A stretch of DNA of 64,000 bases from positions 2,728,001-2,792,000 of the forward strand of contig NZ_CP051201.1 in NCBI RefSeq assembly GCF_024181285.1, written 5' to 3'. Of the stretch, positions 26,287-35,427 are shown one piece after another. Positions within the stretch are counted from its first letter, which is position 1, and every line of letters starts with the position of its first letter. The stretch comes from Treponema sp. OMZ 790. Lineage in GTDB: Bacteria > Spirochaetota > Spirochaetia > Treponematales > Treponemataceae. The translations under genes and the position numbers were made by a program. Under the pieces are notes generated by a model. That model saw only the letters and a program-made list of their open reading frames with translations. It had not been told where the DNA came from and searched no databases.

Positions 26287-27186
26287 ATGATGAATAAAAT
26301 AATTGAATGTGTTCCTAACTTTAGTAACGGACGCGATCCTGAAGTTTTGGAAAAAATTATTGCTCCGTTCCGCGGAAGAGAAAAGGTAAAATTGCTTGAT
26401 TACGAATCCGACAAGGATCATAACCGCTCTGTTGTAACTGTAATCGGTGAACCTGAAGAGCTTAAAAAAGCCGTGGTCGAAGCTATAGGCATAGCTGCTA
26501 ATTTAATCGACTTGCGTAAACATGAGGGAGCTCACCCCAGAATGGGCGCTACCGATGTTGTCCCCTTTATTCCGATCAAAAATTCCTCGATGGAGGAGTG
26601 TATTGAACTTTCTAAAGACGTCGGAAAACTTATTTGGGAGCAGCATAAGATTCCCGTCTTCTTATACGAGAAATCGGCATCTGCCCCTGAGCGTGAAAAT
26701 CTTTCTACTATCCGAAAGGGGCAGTTTGAAGGAATGGCCGAAAAGGTAAAACAGGCAGAATGGAAGCCCGACTTCGGAGGAACAGAAATTCATCCTTCAG
26801 CAGGAGTTACAGCAGTCGGCTGCCGAATGCCGCTCGTTGCATTTAACGTAAACTTGGCCACAAATGATCTTTCAATTGCAGATAAAATTGCAAAAAAAGT
26901 CAGGTACATAGGTGGCGGCTTACGATTCGTTAAAGCAATGGGTGTAGATCTTACAGAGCGCGGAATAGTTCAGGTTTCAATGAACATGACGGATTATACA
27001 AAAACTTCTCTTTATCAATCATACGAAATGGTAAAGATGGAAGCAAAACGCTATGGAGTAAATGTTGTCGGCACGGAAATTGTAGGTCTTACACCTATGG
27101 CCGCCTTAATGGATGCTGCTTCGTATTATCTCCAAATTGAAAACTTCGAATTTAACCAGATTATTGAAGCAAGGTTGCTTGAATAG
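26287..27186 (+). CDS. ftcD: Glutamate formimidoyltransferase
   Basis: The enzyme transfers the formimino group of N-formimino-glutamate to tetrahydrofolate in histidine breakdown. The 299-residue protein is the stand-alone transferase, without the cyclodeaminase domain of the bifunctional animal enzyme. Family stretches: IIECVPNFSNGRDPEVLEKI at the N-terminus, EGAHPRMGATDVVPFIPI near residue 80 (with the catalytic His), and MVKMEAKRYGVNVVGTEIVG near the end. TAGGAGG precedes an ATGATG start. No other hut genes adjoin. A hairpin terminator follows. Confidence 0.92.
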   Translation: MMNKIIECVPNFSNGRDPEVLEKIIAPFRGREKVKLLDYESDKDHNRSVVTVIGEPEELKKAVVEAIGIAANLIDLRKHEGAHPRMGATDVVPFIPIKNSSMEECIELSKDVGKLIWEQHKIPVFLYEKSASAPERENLSTIRKGQFEGMAEKVKQAEWKPDFGGTEIHPSAGVTAVGCRMPLVAFNVNLATNDLSIADKIAKKVRYIGGGLRFVKAMGVDLTERGIVQVSMNMTDYTKTSLYQSYEMVKMEAKRYGVNVVGTEIVGLTPMAALMDAASYYLQIENFEFNQIIEARLLE

Positions 27187-27206
27187 AACCTAGAAAATAC
27201 TTAAAA

Positions 27207-27244
27207 ACAGATTATCGGCAAATATCCGGTAATCTGTTTTTTTT
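27207..27244 (+). terminator. Terminator of ftcD
   Basis: ACAGATTA (27207-27214) pairs with TAATCTGT (27230-27237), with additional CGG/CCG pairing inside, followed by eight T. Confidence 0.8.
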
Positions 27245-27448
27245 GTGGAGATATTTAAGTTATTAAAAATAATCTAGTTTTTTATTCAAAAAGTTAATGA
27301 ATTATTAAAAAAAATTAATTTTTTTATCGTTTCTTACTAGAAAAAAAATCATAAATATGATAGCCTCGTCCAACAAATCTTAATTGTATATTTTATAATC
27401 ATTCTATTTTTAAATTGTAATTAAAACAAAATACTTAGACAGGAGCCT

Positions 27449-29569
27449 ATGATGGTAAATTTAAAAGCGCATCAAAGTAAGACTCGTTTTTCTATTTTGA
27501 ATAAGCTTGTTATTTTTTTTGGTACATTGATTTTGATTGCAGGATTTACAATGGGTGCTGCAGCACTCTACATTGCAAGGAATGCCTTGAACGAAAAAAT
27601 TGAAAAATCTCTTATTATTAAAGCGTCAGATACTGCAGAAATAATAGATGGAAGAATCCGTGCCTTTGTTCAATTTTTGGAAGGTTTAGCTCGAATGCCT
27701 TCGCTCAGAGATAATAATCTCTCATACGTAGAAAAAACCGAAAGCCTCTTTCATGAAGCAGTGATGAATCCTAATATCGAATTTTTTGGTGTATGCGATT
27801 TAAACGGACTAGCATATGTTTCAAGCGGACAGACTTTAAAAGTTAATGATAAAGATTGGTTTAAAATATCAAAACAAGGTGTTCCGTTCGTTGCAGAACC
27901 GGATATAAGTCTTAAAACAAAGAAAATGCAAATGATAGTTGCTGTTCCTATATTTGATAACGATAAGACTGTTATTGGGGTTTTAAGTGTTGGAACAAAT
28001 GCTTTTATTCTTTCAAATTTTGTCCGTGATATAGTAATAGGAGAAACAGGAGGTTGTTATATTCTAGGTTTAAATGGAACCATTATTGCTCATAAGGATA
28101 GAGGACTTGTTTCTTCCAAAGCGAATAGGGTAAAAGGTGCTGCTGCCAATGAATTATTGAAAGATGTGTCAGAATTTGAAAAACAGGCTATTAATACGAA
28201 TTCTTCCAAAGTTAAGCGGTTTGTACATGAAAATAAAAAACAGATTGCTTCTTTTGCCCGTATGAAAACTACTTCATGGACTGTAGTTGTAAACGCTCCG
28301 CTTAATGAATTGACGGGCAGTATAAGCGCATTAAGAACTGCTTTGAGACTTTTGGGGCTTATAATGGTTGTAATATCCATCGTTATAACTGTTTTAATAG
28401 CTCTGACTATTGTAAAACCTATTAAGGGTGTTGTAGATGCTCTTAAAAATATTGCCGAAGGCGAAGGAGACCTCACAGTCCAACTCCCTGTAAAAGGAAA
28501 TGATGAAATATCGGACTTATCTATTTATTTTAATAACACGATAAGAAAGATAGGTAACTCCGTTAGAACAGTCGGAAACGATACTCAATCTATGCAGAAA
28601 ATAGGTAATGAACTTGCCGCCAATATGACTGAAACGGCAAGTGCAATCAATCAGATAAGTGCAAATATTGACGGGGTTAAGCAACAAACTCTTACACAGG
28701 CTGCAAGTGTTACAGAAACTGCAGCAACAGTTGACCAAATAATAAAAACTATTCAACAACTAAATGGAGCCATAGAATTGCAGGCTGCAAGCGTTGCAAG
28801 GTCTTCTTCTGCAGTAGAACAAATGGTGAGCAATATAAGTTTAATCAATCAAACTCTTAAAAAGACAGATGATGCTATCAAAAATCTTGCAGATGCCACA
28901 GCTGATGGAAAGGGGGCATTAACTGAATCGAATAGTATAACTCAAAAAATAGCTGAAGAGTCCGGAGGTCTTTTGGAAGCCTCTAGCGTGATTCAGCATA
29001 TTGCAAGTCAGACAAATTTGCTTGCAATGAACGCCGCAATCGAAGCCGCTCATGCAGGAGAATCGGGCAAAGGTTTTGCCGTAGTGGCTGATGAAATTAG
29101 GAAATTGGCAGAAGAATCAAGTTCACAGGGAAGAACAATAACTGCGACTCTTAAAATATTAAGTAAAGAAATTGAAGCTCTTTCTTCATCTTCAAAAGTC
29201 GCAGAAGATAAATTTGATGTTATTTTCGGCCTTTCAGATCAGGTAAAAAAGATGAGTACCAGTCTGATGAATGCTATGAAAGAGCAAGAGTATGGAAGTC
29301 AGGAAATTCTCAGCACTATTAAAGACATAACTGAAGTAACTTCAAGAGTAAACGACGGTTCTGCAGAGATGCTTGCCGGAGGGAAAAATGTTGCAGTTGA
29401 AATGCAAAAACTTGATAATCTTACAAGGGTTATAACCGACAGTATGAATGAAATGGCTGCGGGAGCTTCGCAAATAAATGAGGCAACACAAGAAGTTCAT
29501 GAAATCAGTCAAAAAAACAGAAAAAGCATCGAAAATTTGGCTGATGAAGTAGGAAAATTTAAAGTTTAA
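27449..29569 (+). CDS. Methyl-accepting chemotaxis protein with Cache domain
   Basis: A 706-residue chemoreceptor paralogous to the one at 19995-22151; the cytoplasmic parts are closely similar. Membrane segments lie near residues 20-45 and 300-325. Between them is a periplasmic Cache-type sensor containing [20 protein letters not shown] and [24 protein letters not shown] ([15 protein letters not shown]) follows, then the signalling hairpin with [20 protein letters not shown] near 525. The sensor differs strongly from the paralogue, so it likely reads another ligand. The AGGAG is three bases before ATG 27449 and six before ATG 27452; the second may be the real start. Confidence 0.93.
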   Translation: MMVNLKAHQSKTRFSILNKLVIFFGTLILIAGFTMGAAALYIARNALNEKIEKSLIIKASDTAEIIDGRIRAFVQFLEGLARMPSLRDNNLSYVEKTESLFHEAVMNPNIEFFGVCDLNGLAYVSSGQTLKVNDKDWFKISKQGVPFVAEPDISLKTKKMQMIVAVPIFDNDKTVIGVLSVGTNAFILSNFVRDIVIGETGGCYILGLNGTIIAHKDRGLVSSKANRVKGAAANELLKDVSEFEKQAINTNSSKVKRFVHENKKQIASFARMKTTSWTVVVNAPLNELTGSISALRTALRLLGLIMVVISIVITVLIALTIVKPIKGVVDALKNIAEGEGDLTVQLPVKGNDEISDLSIYFNNTIRKIGNSVRTVGNDTQSMQKIGNELAANMTETASAINQISANIDGVKQQTLTQAASVTETAATVDQIIKTIQQLNGAIELQAASVARSSSAVEQMVSNISLINQTLKKTDDAIKNLADATADGKGALTESNSITQKIAEESGGLLEASSVIQHIASQTNLLAMNAAIEAAHAGESGKGFAVVADEIRKLAEESSSQGRTITATLKILSKEIEALSSSSKVAEDKFDVIFGLSDQVKKMSTSLMNAMKEQEYGSQEILSTIKDITEVTSRVNDGSAEMLAGGKNVAVEMQKLDNLTRVITDSMNEMAAGASQINEATQEVHEISQKNRKSIENLADEVGKFKV

Positions 29570-29600
29570 TTTTATAAAAATCTTTTTCTTGTAAAAAACA

Positions 29601-29648
29601 TAAAAGAGCTGAAAGAAATACTTTAATTTCTCTTTCAGCTCTTTTATA
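29601..29648 (+). terminator. Terminator of the chemoreceptor gene
   Basis: AAAAGAGCTGAAAGAAAT pairs with ATTTCTCTTTCAGCTCTTTT across a short loop, with a two-base bulge. The A- and T-rich flanks let it act on either strand. Confidence 0.75.
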
Positions 29649-29656
29649 TAAAAGTA

Positions 29657-29685
29657 TTGACATTTTCAGATATTCACATGATAAT
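29657..29685 (+). promoter_or_regulatory. Sigma-70 promoter of the ATC-hydrolase-like gene
   Basis: A perfect TTGACA (29657-29662) and GATAAT (29680-29685) are separated by 17 bases. The predicted start is some 35 bases before the ATG at 29726. Confidence 0.65.
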
Positions 29686-29725
29686 TAAATTGTATGCAAG
29701 CCAATTACTTAAGGAGTAAAGATTT

Positions 29726-30337
29726 ATGAGTAATAGAAAGAACAGATTTATCGATGGTGTGAAGGAGTTTTTAAAGGCTGAGTTTTCCGAAGATTTTATT
29801 TCGGAAGTTACGGAAAAAGCATGGAATCGATACGATTCTTTAATTTTGGAAAATGCCAATGAGCCCAAAATAATGTGGACTCACACAAGAGAAAGGATAT
29901 ATCCGGGCATTGCCGTTTTTTATGCTTTGCTTGATATGGGGGTCGAAAGAGAAAAATCGGCTCTTCTTTTAAAAAATTATTATAAAAAAAGAAGCGAAAA
30001 ACCGGCAGCAATGATTCAAAAGATAATGAAGATTCCGGGGCTATATAAAAAAGTTCCAAAATTTTTTGCACGAATGACTAAAAAAGTTTTTGGAGAACCG
30101 GCAGGATTTAAAGCTCGTTTTTATGAAGAAAAGAAAGATGCTATCAAGTTTGATATGCTTGTATGCCCCTATCAAGAAATATGCAAAAAATATGGCTGTC
30201 CTGAAATAGTCGAAATGTATTGTGATGCAGACGATGTTTGTTACGGTAATATGCATCCGAAAATTCAATGGCTTAGAACCAAAACTCTCGGTAAAGGCGG
30301 GGATTGCTGTGATTTTGAAGTACGGGTTTTAAAATAA
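29726..30337 (+). CDS. L-2-amino-thiazoline-4-carboxylic acid hydrolase-like protein
   Basis: A 203-residue protein whose C-terminal half carries CPYQEICKKYGCPEIVEMYC, DADDVCYGNM and KTLGKGGDCCDFEV. This Cys-rich pattern typifies the ATC-hydrolase family, first known from bacteria that convert 2-amino-thiazoline-4-carboxylate to cysteine. Many family members have unknown substrates, so the named reaction is not assured. The N-terminal half is helical. A ribosome site AAGGAG precedes ATG 29726. It is transcribed just before tnaA but each has its own promoter. Confidence 0.75.
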   Translation: MSNRKNRFIDGVKEFLKAEFSEDFISEVTEKAWNRYDSLILENANEPKIMWTHTRERIYPGIAVFYALLDMGVEREKSALLLKNYYKKRSEKPAAMIQKIMKIPGLYKKVPKFFARMTKKVFGEPAGFKARFYEEKKDAIKFDMLVCPYQEICKKYGCPEIVEMYCDADDVCYGNMHPKIQWLRTKTLGKGGDCCDFEVRVLK

Positions 30338-30383
30338 TTAAAAATTAATTTTGTTATGATTTAAAGGAATTTAAAAAAAAGGC

Positions 30384-30412
30384 TTGACAGCAAAAAAAAG
30401 GGGTGGTACACT
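30384..30412 (+). promoter_or_regulatory. Sigma-70 promoter of tnaA
   Basis: A perfect TTGACA (30384-30389) and TACACT (30407-30412) lie 17 bases apart, about 33 bases before the tnaA ATG. The leader has no visible TnaC-like peptide or attenuator. Confidence 0.65.
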
Positions 30413-30444
30413 ATGAGCCATAATAACTTATAGGAGGCTTTTTA

Positions 30445-31824
30445 ATGAAAAAGTATGTACCGGAACCATTTAGAATTAAAATGGTTGAACCCATCAAAAT
30501 GACAACGCGTGAGGACCGCATTAAGTATCTTGAAAAAGCAAAATACAACATGTTCAACTTGCGCGGTGAAGATGTCTATATTGACTTATTGACTGACAGC
30601 GGAACTAACGCAATGAGCGATAAGCAGTGGGGCGGCGTTATGGTCGGGGATGAGGCCTATGCCGGAGGAAAAAGTTATTTTAAATTGGTTGAAGCCGGTC
30701 AAGATATTTTCGGATATGAATTTATCCAGCCTGTTCATCAGGGCCGCGCCGCAGAAAAAGTATTATTCCCCTTACTTCTTCAAAAAGGTCAAGTAGCTAT
30801 ATCAAACATGTTTTTCGATACAACCAGAGCTCACGTAACCCTCGCAGGAGGACGTCCGCTCGACTGCGTATGTAAAGAAGCAAAAAAACCTTCAGAATAT
30901 GCTCCTTTTAAAGGAAACATGGATGTCGAAAAACTTGAACAGCTTATTAACGAACATGGAAAAGAAAAAGTCGGCATGATTGTAATGACAATTACCAACA
31001 ACTCTGCCGGCGGACAAGCTGTTTCGATTCAGAACATCCGTGATGTTGCCAAAGTTGCAAAAAAATACGGTATCTTGTTCAATATCGACGCTGCACGATT
31101 TGCAGAAAATGCATACTTTGTAAAACAAAGAGAAGAAGAATTCAAGAATAAATCCATTAAAGAAATTATTCGTGAAATGTTCAGCTATGCAGACACATTT
31201 ACAATGAGCGCAAAAAAAGATGCTATTGTTAATATGGGCGGTTTAATAGGTATTAAAAACAACCAAGAAATCTATCAAAGAATAAAGGGTAACTGTATTT
31301 CTTTTGAAGGTTTTATTACCTACGGAGGTCTTGCCGGACGCGATCTTGAAGCCCTCGCCATCGGTTTATATGAAGGCATTGATGAGGAATATTTAAAATA
31401 CCGAAATGCTTCTATGGAATACCTTGCTTCTCAGCTTCTTGATGCCGGTATTGCCATTCAAAACCCGGCAGGCGGGCACGGCGTTTATGTTGATGCCAAT
31501 GCAATGTTCCCCCATATTCCGTATTACGAATTTCCCGGTCACACTCTTTGTGTCGAGTTGTATAAAGAAGCCGGAATCCGAACATGCGATATCGGTTCCT
31601 TTATGCTCGGAAACGACCCCGAAACCGGAGAACAAATCAAATCGGAATTCGAATTTGCCCGTCTTGCAATTCCGAGACGAGTATATACACAGTCTCACTT
31701 AGATGTTATTGCAGGAGCTTTAATCAACATTAAAGAAAGAGCATCTCAAGTCAAGGGCTACAAGATTATCTGGGAACCGCCGATTTTAAGACACTTCCAA
31801 GCTCATTTGGAACCTATAAAATAA
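30445..31824 (+). CDS. tnaA: Tryptophanase
   Basis: A PLP-dependent lyase that splits tryptophan into indole, pyruvate and ammonia. It has 459 residues, the family length. The Schiff-base lysine lies in [13 protein letters not shown] near residue 255. It could be confused with tyrosine phenol-lyase, and the N-terminal part ([13 protein letters not shown]) is indeed TPL-like. Diagnostic positions favour tryptophanase: FDTTRAH has Asp where TPL has Thr, RTCDIGSF lacks the TPL substrate-binding Arg, and ILRHFQAHL keeps the tryptophanase His. Start ATG 30445 has TAGGAGG. Promoter and terminator flank it, so it is a single-gene unit. Confidence 0.92.
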   Translation: MKKYVPEPFRIKMVEPIKMTTREDRIKYLEKAKYNMFNLRGEDVYIDLLTDSGTNAMSDKQWGGVMVGDEAYAGGKSYFKLVEAGQDIFGYEFIQPVHQGRAAEKVLFPLLLQKGQVAISNMFFDTTRAHVTLAGGRPLDCVCKEAKKPSEYAPFKGNMDVEKLEQLINEHGKEKVGMIVMTITNNSAGGQAVSIQNIRDVAKVAKKYGILFNIDAARFAENAYFVKQREEEFKNKSIKEIIREMFSYADTFTMSAKKDAIVNMGGLIGIKNNQEIYQRIKGNCISFEGFITYGGLAGRDLEALAIGLYEGIDEEYLKYRNASMEYLASQLLDAGIAIQNPAGGHGVYVDANAMFPHIPYYEFPGHTLCVELYKEAGIRTCDIGSFMLGNDPETGEQIKSEFEFARLAIPRRVYTQSHLDVIAGALINIKERASQVKGYKIIWEPPILRHFQAHLEPIK

Positions 31825-31840
31825 TTGCCGTCTTTTAAGG

Positions 31841-31877
31841 AAAAAACCGATTAGTCCTACGGATTAATCGGTTTTTT
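31841..31877. terminator. Terminator of tnaA
   Basis: AAAAAACCGATTA (31841-31853) pairs with TAATCGGTTTTTT (31865-31877). It is symmetrical and usable from both strands. Confidence 0.85.
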
Positions 31878-31901
31878 CTTTAAAGAAGGTAAGGCAGAAA
31901 A

Positions 31902-32291
31902 TCAAATACAAAAGGCGGCATATAAAGGGACAATCTTTTTTTTATTTTCAAAGCCGAAATTTTTTGAAGAAAGCTTTACGGCATATTCGGGATTATATGT
32001 TTCCATATAGACCTTTAAACTCTTGGCTCTGGTATTGTCCGCCGATTTTACCTCAATGGGAATAATCTTATCTTTCCGTTTTATTATAAAATCTATTTCT
32101 GCTTCTCTTTCGGATTCCCAATAATAAGTTCGATAGCCGTTTATAGAAAGCTGAACCTGTACATAATTTTTTCTGCCGAATTCTAAGATAGAATAGGTTT
32201 TACCCGCCTGTCTTGCTCCTTGCAATATTAGAGGTTTACGATGCTTGCCGGTTTTCCATTTTTCTAAATCTTTGCTGATTTTTCTGTACAT
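31902..32291 (-). pseudogene. AAA ATPase/DUF4143 protein with large in-frame internal deletion
   Basis: The 129-residue reading frame begins like AAA_14-DUF4143 proteins (IYRKI-type start, then PLILQGARQAGKTYSILEFG with Walker A). After residue about 47 it jumps to the family's C-terminal nuclease-like end (YWESEREAEIDFIIKRKDKI, then IPIEVKSADNTRAKSLK). Full-length members have about 400 residues, so the Walker B, sensor and most of DUF4143 are absent. The frame is kept but the product cannot be a working ATPase. Confidence 0.8.
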
Positions 32292-32489
32292 AGCCTGTTT
32301 TCCTGTAGTTTATAGTAAAATTAGAGCAAATATTCGTATATTTATCAAGGATAAATTTATAAAAAATTGCATTAAAACACAGGAAATGTTGGTTTTTTCT
32401 ACATCTTCGCCGCTTTTATAATGCTTTGTGAATTCTTTTGAATTATCGTATCTTAAATCAATGAAATCAAGATTGAATATCTTTTGATG

Positions 32490-32518
32490 AATTTCTTTAT
32501 GCTCTCATAACAGATTTA
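32490..32518. repeat. 29-bp direct repeat, copy 1
   Basis: The 29 bases begin AATTTCTTTATGCTC and are identical to 33208-33236. This copy includes the last codons and stop of the PIN toxin gene. Confidence 0.85.
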
Positions 32519-32903
32519 TTAAATAATCATATAACATTGTAGGAGAAAATATCAAAGGTTTTTTTAAATCAGATTCAAGAAAATCCTTATCACCTGTAAG
32601 AATAATATCAGCATTATGAAAAAGAGCATCGCTTAACACCGGAATATCTTTTTTATCGCGGATCATGTCATATCGTTTCTCTGTGCTTGTACAGAATATA
32701 AATGGTAAACTGCGATATAGCGAATAAATTCTATCTGCTTTTGAACTCCAGTTTTCCTCAAGTTTTGCTTTAAATTCCAAATCTGCATATTCAGAAATAA
32801 GCAAGTCATACCCATTATCAAAAAGTATCTCTAAAAGGTTGCCTGCCTTCCCTGCAAATACAAATGCAGAAATAAGAACATTCGTATCTAAAAAAATCCG
32901 CAT
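32505..32903 (-). CDS. PIN-domain toxin of a type II toxin-antitoxin pair
   Basis: A 132-residue PIN-family protein, predicted to be an RNase that cleaves RNA when free of antitoxin. It begins MRIFLDTNVLISAFVFAGKA (first acidic residue Asp in the DTN motif). It has an internal acidic DKKDIPVLSDALFHNADIIL and ends TGDKDFLESDLKKPLIFSP (third and fourth acidic positions in the GDKDF block), so the active site looks complete. Its ATG overlaps the antitoxin's TAA by one base. The gene's 3' end lies in a 29-bp direct repeat. Confidence 0.85.
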   Translation of the reverse strand: MRIFLDTNVLISAFVFAGKAGNLLEILFDNGYDLLISEYADLEFKAKLEENWSSKADRIYSLYRSLPFIFCTSTEKRYDMIRDKKDIPVLSDALFHNADIILTGDKDFLESDLKKPLIFSPTMLYDYLINLL

Positions 32904-33127
32904 TATTCTAACCGTGAACGGCGGAAATCCGCCATATCTGATAACATTTCTTCTTCAGAAGCCCAACCTTTATCATCTGTAAAAATTTTCTGTATTTGGC
33001 GAATAGTGGTCTTGGCATTTTTTTGACGAGAGCTGATAAGAAACTCAATATATTTTGTCACGGCACGATAATCTTCCTCCGATAACATTTTCATCATTTG
33101 TGTAAGTTCAGAAGCGGCAATCGGCAT
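32903..33127 (-). CDS. Antitoxin of the PIN pair
   Basis: A 74-residue protein, placed upstream of and overlapping the PIN toxin by one base (TAATG), the usual arrangement for antitoxin-first modules. Residues 5-40 (ELTQMMKMLSEEDYRAVTKY) form helices like the DUF2281/PIN-antitoxin type. The charged C-terminal tail (ASEEEMLSDMADFRRSRLE) would wrap the toxin. ATTAGGAGGT-like ribosome site before ATG 33127. No separate DNA-binding fold is clear; autoregulation is an inference. Confidence 0.78.
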   Translation of the reverse strand: MPIAASELTQMMKMLSEEDYRAVTKYIEFLISSRQKNAKTTIRQIQKIFTDDKGWASEEEMLSDMADFRRSRLE

Positions 33128-33207
33128 TTTATACCTCCTATATAATTCATACTATAAATATTTTATCATATTTTTTCAAAAAAAAATAGCAAGGAAGAAT
33201 TTATGCA

Positions 33208-33236
33208 AATTTCTTTATGCTCTCATAACAGATTTA
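33208..33236. repeat. 29-bp direct repeat, copy 2
   Basis: Identical to 32490-32518, in the same orientation, upstream of the antitoxin gene. The toxin-antitoxin pair is thus bracketed by the repeat. Confidence 0.85.
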
Positions 33237-33272
33237 ACCCCTATCCATAGTTAAGCATTGATCCCATCAATC

Positions 33273-34052
33273 CTACACCCTTTGCAAGGTTTGCGGTTTT
33301 TGGACATAGGGAAAACGGTAATCGGATAGGCTGAACTCAAAGGTTTCTCTGTTTACTATGCCGAGCGGTTTATCGCTTTCGTACAGCTGCATAAGAAAAT
33401 CTACCGCCTGAGCGCACGAGTGGTAGGTTCCGAATGCTTTGTCATAATCGTAGTCTGTGATGTCATTGGCGATATTGCCGAAGTTTGTTTTTGTGGCGGC
33501 GGGGGCAAAAACCTTTGCCTGCATTTTTGCGCCCGCTCCGGTCAACTCCCGGCTTAAGCCTTCGGTAAAAGAGGCGGCAAAAAATTTCGTTGCGCAATAG
33601 CTAACCGCAGACGGGACAATCGTATACCCGCCGACGGACGACACGTTGATAAGCTGGGTATTTTCTTTATTTGCAAAATCCCGCACATACAAAGCCGAAA
33701 AAAGCGCAACCGCTTCTACATTGAGCTTCAACATATCTTCCAGTTTTGCAAGGTTTTGATTTTCCACGCTGCAATAATCGCCGAAGCCCGCATTATTGAT
33801 CCATGTTTCGATATCCAGCTCCTTTACCGAATTGTATAGGGCATAGATATTTTCTTTTTCGGTAAGGTCGTATACCTTAATGATGACCTCCGCCGAAGCA
33901 TTGCCGGCTCCGGCAATTTCGGTTTTCAACTTTTCAAGCTTCTCTTTAGTGCGTGCAACGGCAATGATGTTTTTCCCGCGCTGCGCAAACCGCTTTGCCG
34001 CTTCGTATCCGATACCTGAACTTGCACCGGTGATAACTACGTATTTTTTCAT
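33273..34052 (-). CDS. SDR-family NAD(P)-dependent oxidoreductase
   Basis: A 259-residue classical short-chain dehydrogenase. The coenzyme motif TGASSGIGYEAAKRFAQRG lies at residues 8-26, the NNAG motif in WINNAGFGDYCS near 88, Ser in INVSSVGGY near 138, and the catalytic YCATK near 152. NADP preference is suggested by the basic residue after the second strand (VARTKEKL). The substrate is unknown. It is the third gene after the beta-propeller and MerR genes, five bases behind MerR, and is likely controlled by it. A 5' fragment of a second copy lies at 35563-35736. Confidence 0.88.
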   Translation of the reverse strand: MKKYVVITGASSGIGYEAAKRFAQRGKNIIAVARTKEKLEKLKTEIAGAGNASAEVIIKVYDLTEKENIYALYNSVKELDIETWINNAGFGDYCSVENQNLAKLEDMLKLNVEAVALFSALYVRDFANKENTQLINVSSVGGYTIVPSAVSYCATKFFAASFTEGLSRELTGAGAKMQAKVFAPAATKTNFGNIANDITDYDYDKAFGTYHSCAQAVDFLMQLYESDKPLGIVNRETFEFSLSDYRFPYVQKPQTLQRV

Positions 34053-34056
34053 CTTT

Positions 34057-34416
34057 TTACCTCTTTAGAGTTAATTTTTTATAGTATTCGATTTTTTCAC
34101 GGATTTTTGCTAAGCCGCGGGTTTTGGTTTCAAGTTCCGCTAAAAGGCGCTTTTCGTGTTCTTGGAGCATTTTAAGCCGCTCGGGTGCAGTGCTCTCTCC
34201 CTTTTCACGAAGTTCGGCAAACTCGGCTATCTGTGCTATGGGCATACCGGTTGCTTTTAAGCGGAATACAAATTCCATCCAAGCGATGTCCGTCTCCGTA
34301 AATTCTCGATACCCGTTTTTTCTTCTGCGGATAGGCTTTAACACGCCTATTCTTTCATAATAGCGGAGCGCCGAATCGCTTACGCCGAGTTTAGAGGCAA
34401 ATTCTTTAATCGTCAT
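34057..34416 (-). CDS. MerR-family transcriptional regulator, copy 1
   Basis: A 119-residue MerR protein. The winged helix is MTIKEFASKLGVSDSALRYY, then ERIGVLKPIRRRKNGYREFT. The rest is a helix typical of dimerisation, with no cysteines, so a metal sensor is unlikely and an NmlR/AdhR-like redox or small-molecule role is more plausible. The start 34416 overlaps the end of the beta-propeller gene by 11 bases, and GAAGGGA lies just upstream. A MerR-type promoter with 19-base spacing precedes the operon at 35428-35458. Copy 2 lies at 40086-40463 with a different C-terminal tail. Confidence 0.88.
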   Translation of the reverse strand: MTIKEFASKLGVSDSALRYYERIGVLKPIRRRKNGYREFTETDIAWMEFVFRLKATGMPIAQIAEFAELREKGESTAPERLKMLQEHEKRLLAELETKTRGLAKIREKIEYYKKLTLKR

Positions 34417-35236
34417 GGCTGTTCCCTTCAAAGGTAATTTTATAGAGCGAATTATCTCCCCACGCTGCAATGTACAGTTCCTTTGAATCGGTGTCGGCAA
34501 TAAGCCCGACGGGAGAAACCGGTTTGTCGGTAAGATGTTCGGTTTTTCCGTCCGTAAGCGAAATACGGTAGAGCCCCTTGCCGCCGTAATCGACGGTCAA
34601 AACGGAATCAGGCTGAAACGGATCGGGAATGAGTCCCGCTGCGGGCGCATTCAGCGTTTTACTCAAAACGGTGAGCTCGGCATTTTTTGCTTGGTAAAGG
34701 TAGATTGTGCCGGTGATGTCGTTAATGACATAGCGGTCTTTGCCCGCCTGAATAGCCGCAACCGGAGTGCTCAAGCCTTTATCGGCAAGTACCGAGATTT
34801 TTCCTTCCGGCGATACGGAAAGAACTCTGCTTTTTCCCCGCTCGGCGACAAGCAGGTTGCCGTTATCATCAAAGGTTATACCGGCAACAACACTGAGCCC
34901 TGAAATAAAAGTGCTTTTTTTACCGTTTTGCACTTTGTAGATTACACCCCCGCTGTAGGTTGCTATGTATAAAGCGTCCTTGGTGTCGATTGCAAGACCG
35001 GAAGGAGAAGGAATATCTTTTATAACCGTTTCAATTTTTCCCGAACGGTAGCGGTCAATTCGTCCTGCACTCCAGTTTGCAATGTACAAATAGCCCTTGC
35101 TGTCAAAAGCCATTCCGACAGGGGCGGAAAGAGATGAAGCTAATTTTTTTATCCCGATGTGCTCTTTTGCAAAAAGATTGCAGTGTGCCAAAACCGCCGT
35201 ACCGATTAAAAAAACACCCATGTGAATTTTATTCAT
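34406..35236 (-). CDS. Secreted NHL/SMP-30-like beta-propeller protein, copy 1
   Basis: A 276-residue protein with a hydrophobic export signal (MNKIHMGVFLIGTAVLAHCN). The LAHC stretch might be a loose spirochaete lipobox, or signal peptidase I may cut nearer KEH. The rest has about six repeated blades with the pattern 'L-x-x-P-x-G-[IL]-A-x-D-x-x-G-x-L-Y-I-A' (for example SGLAIDTKDALYIATYSGGV), fitting a six-bladed propeller of the NHL/SMP-30 type. Enzymatic activity is not evident; it could be a periplasmic binding or lactonase-like protein. It is the first gene of the propeller-MerR-SDR operon. The start MNKIHMG (35236) matches copy 2 exactly. Confidence 0.8.
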   Translation of the reverse strand: MNKIHMGVFLIGTAVLAHCNLFAKEHIGIKKLASSLSAPVGMAFDSKGYLYIANWSAGRIDRYRSGKIETVIKDIPSPSGLAIDTKDALYIATYSGGVIYKVQNGKKSTFISGLSVVAGITFDDNGNLLVAERGKSRVLSVSPEGKISVLADKGLSTPVAAIQAGKDRYVINDITGTIYLYQAKNAELTVLSKTLNAPAAGLIPDPFQPDSVLTVDYGGKGLYRISLTDGKTEHLTDKPVSPVGLIADTDSKELYIAAWGDNSLYKITFEGNSHDD

Positions 35237-35253
35237 ATTAAAACCTCCCTTAA

Positions 35254-35403
35254 AATTCAGCAACCGCAGGAATTTTCCAATTCCGAGGATTGCTGAATTT
35301 AGTGCTTTCGCAACGCAAATGAGAAAGCATATAATATGCGAGTTTGTGAAAACAAACTCGGCGTTTAACAAGGCAGGCCCTATCTTGGCTGCCGCAGTTA
35401 AAC
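35254..35403. repeat. Composite multi-hairpin element in the leader of copy 1
   Basis: Four inverted repeats in series: AATTCAGCAA (35254) with TTGCTGAATT (35290); TGCTTTC (35303) with GAAAGCA (35323); GAGTTTGT (35340) with ACAAACTC (35352); GTTTAAC (35363) with GTTAAAC (35397). It occupies the untranslated leader of the propeller operon. Loop CGCAACGCAAATGA of the second hairpin is nearly the same as in the 60.8-kb element though the stems differ. Confidence 0.6.
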
Positions 35404-35427
35404 ATCCTGATTTATGTATCTTTTAAT

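Noticed and set aside
30445..31824. Tyrosine phenol-lyase instead of tryptophanase
   Set aside because: The Asp in FDTTRAH, absence of the TPL arginine in RTCDIGSF, and His in ILRHF all match tryptophanase.
33232..33256. ATTTAAC ... GTTAAGC pair resembling an attC site beside the TA cassette
   Set aside because: The spacing is too short for an attC fold and the arms do not pair fully.
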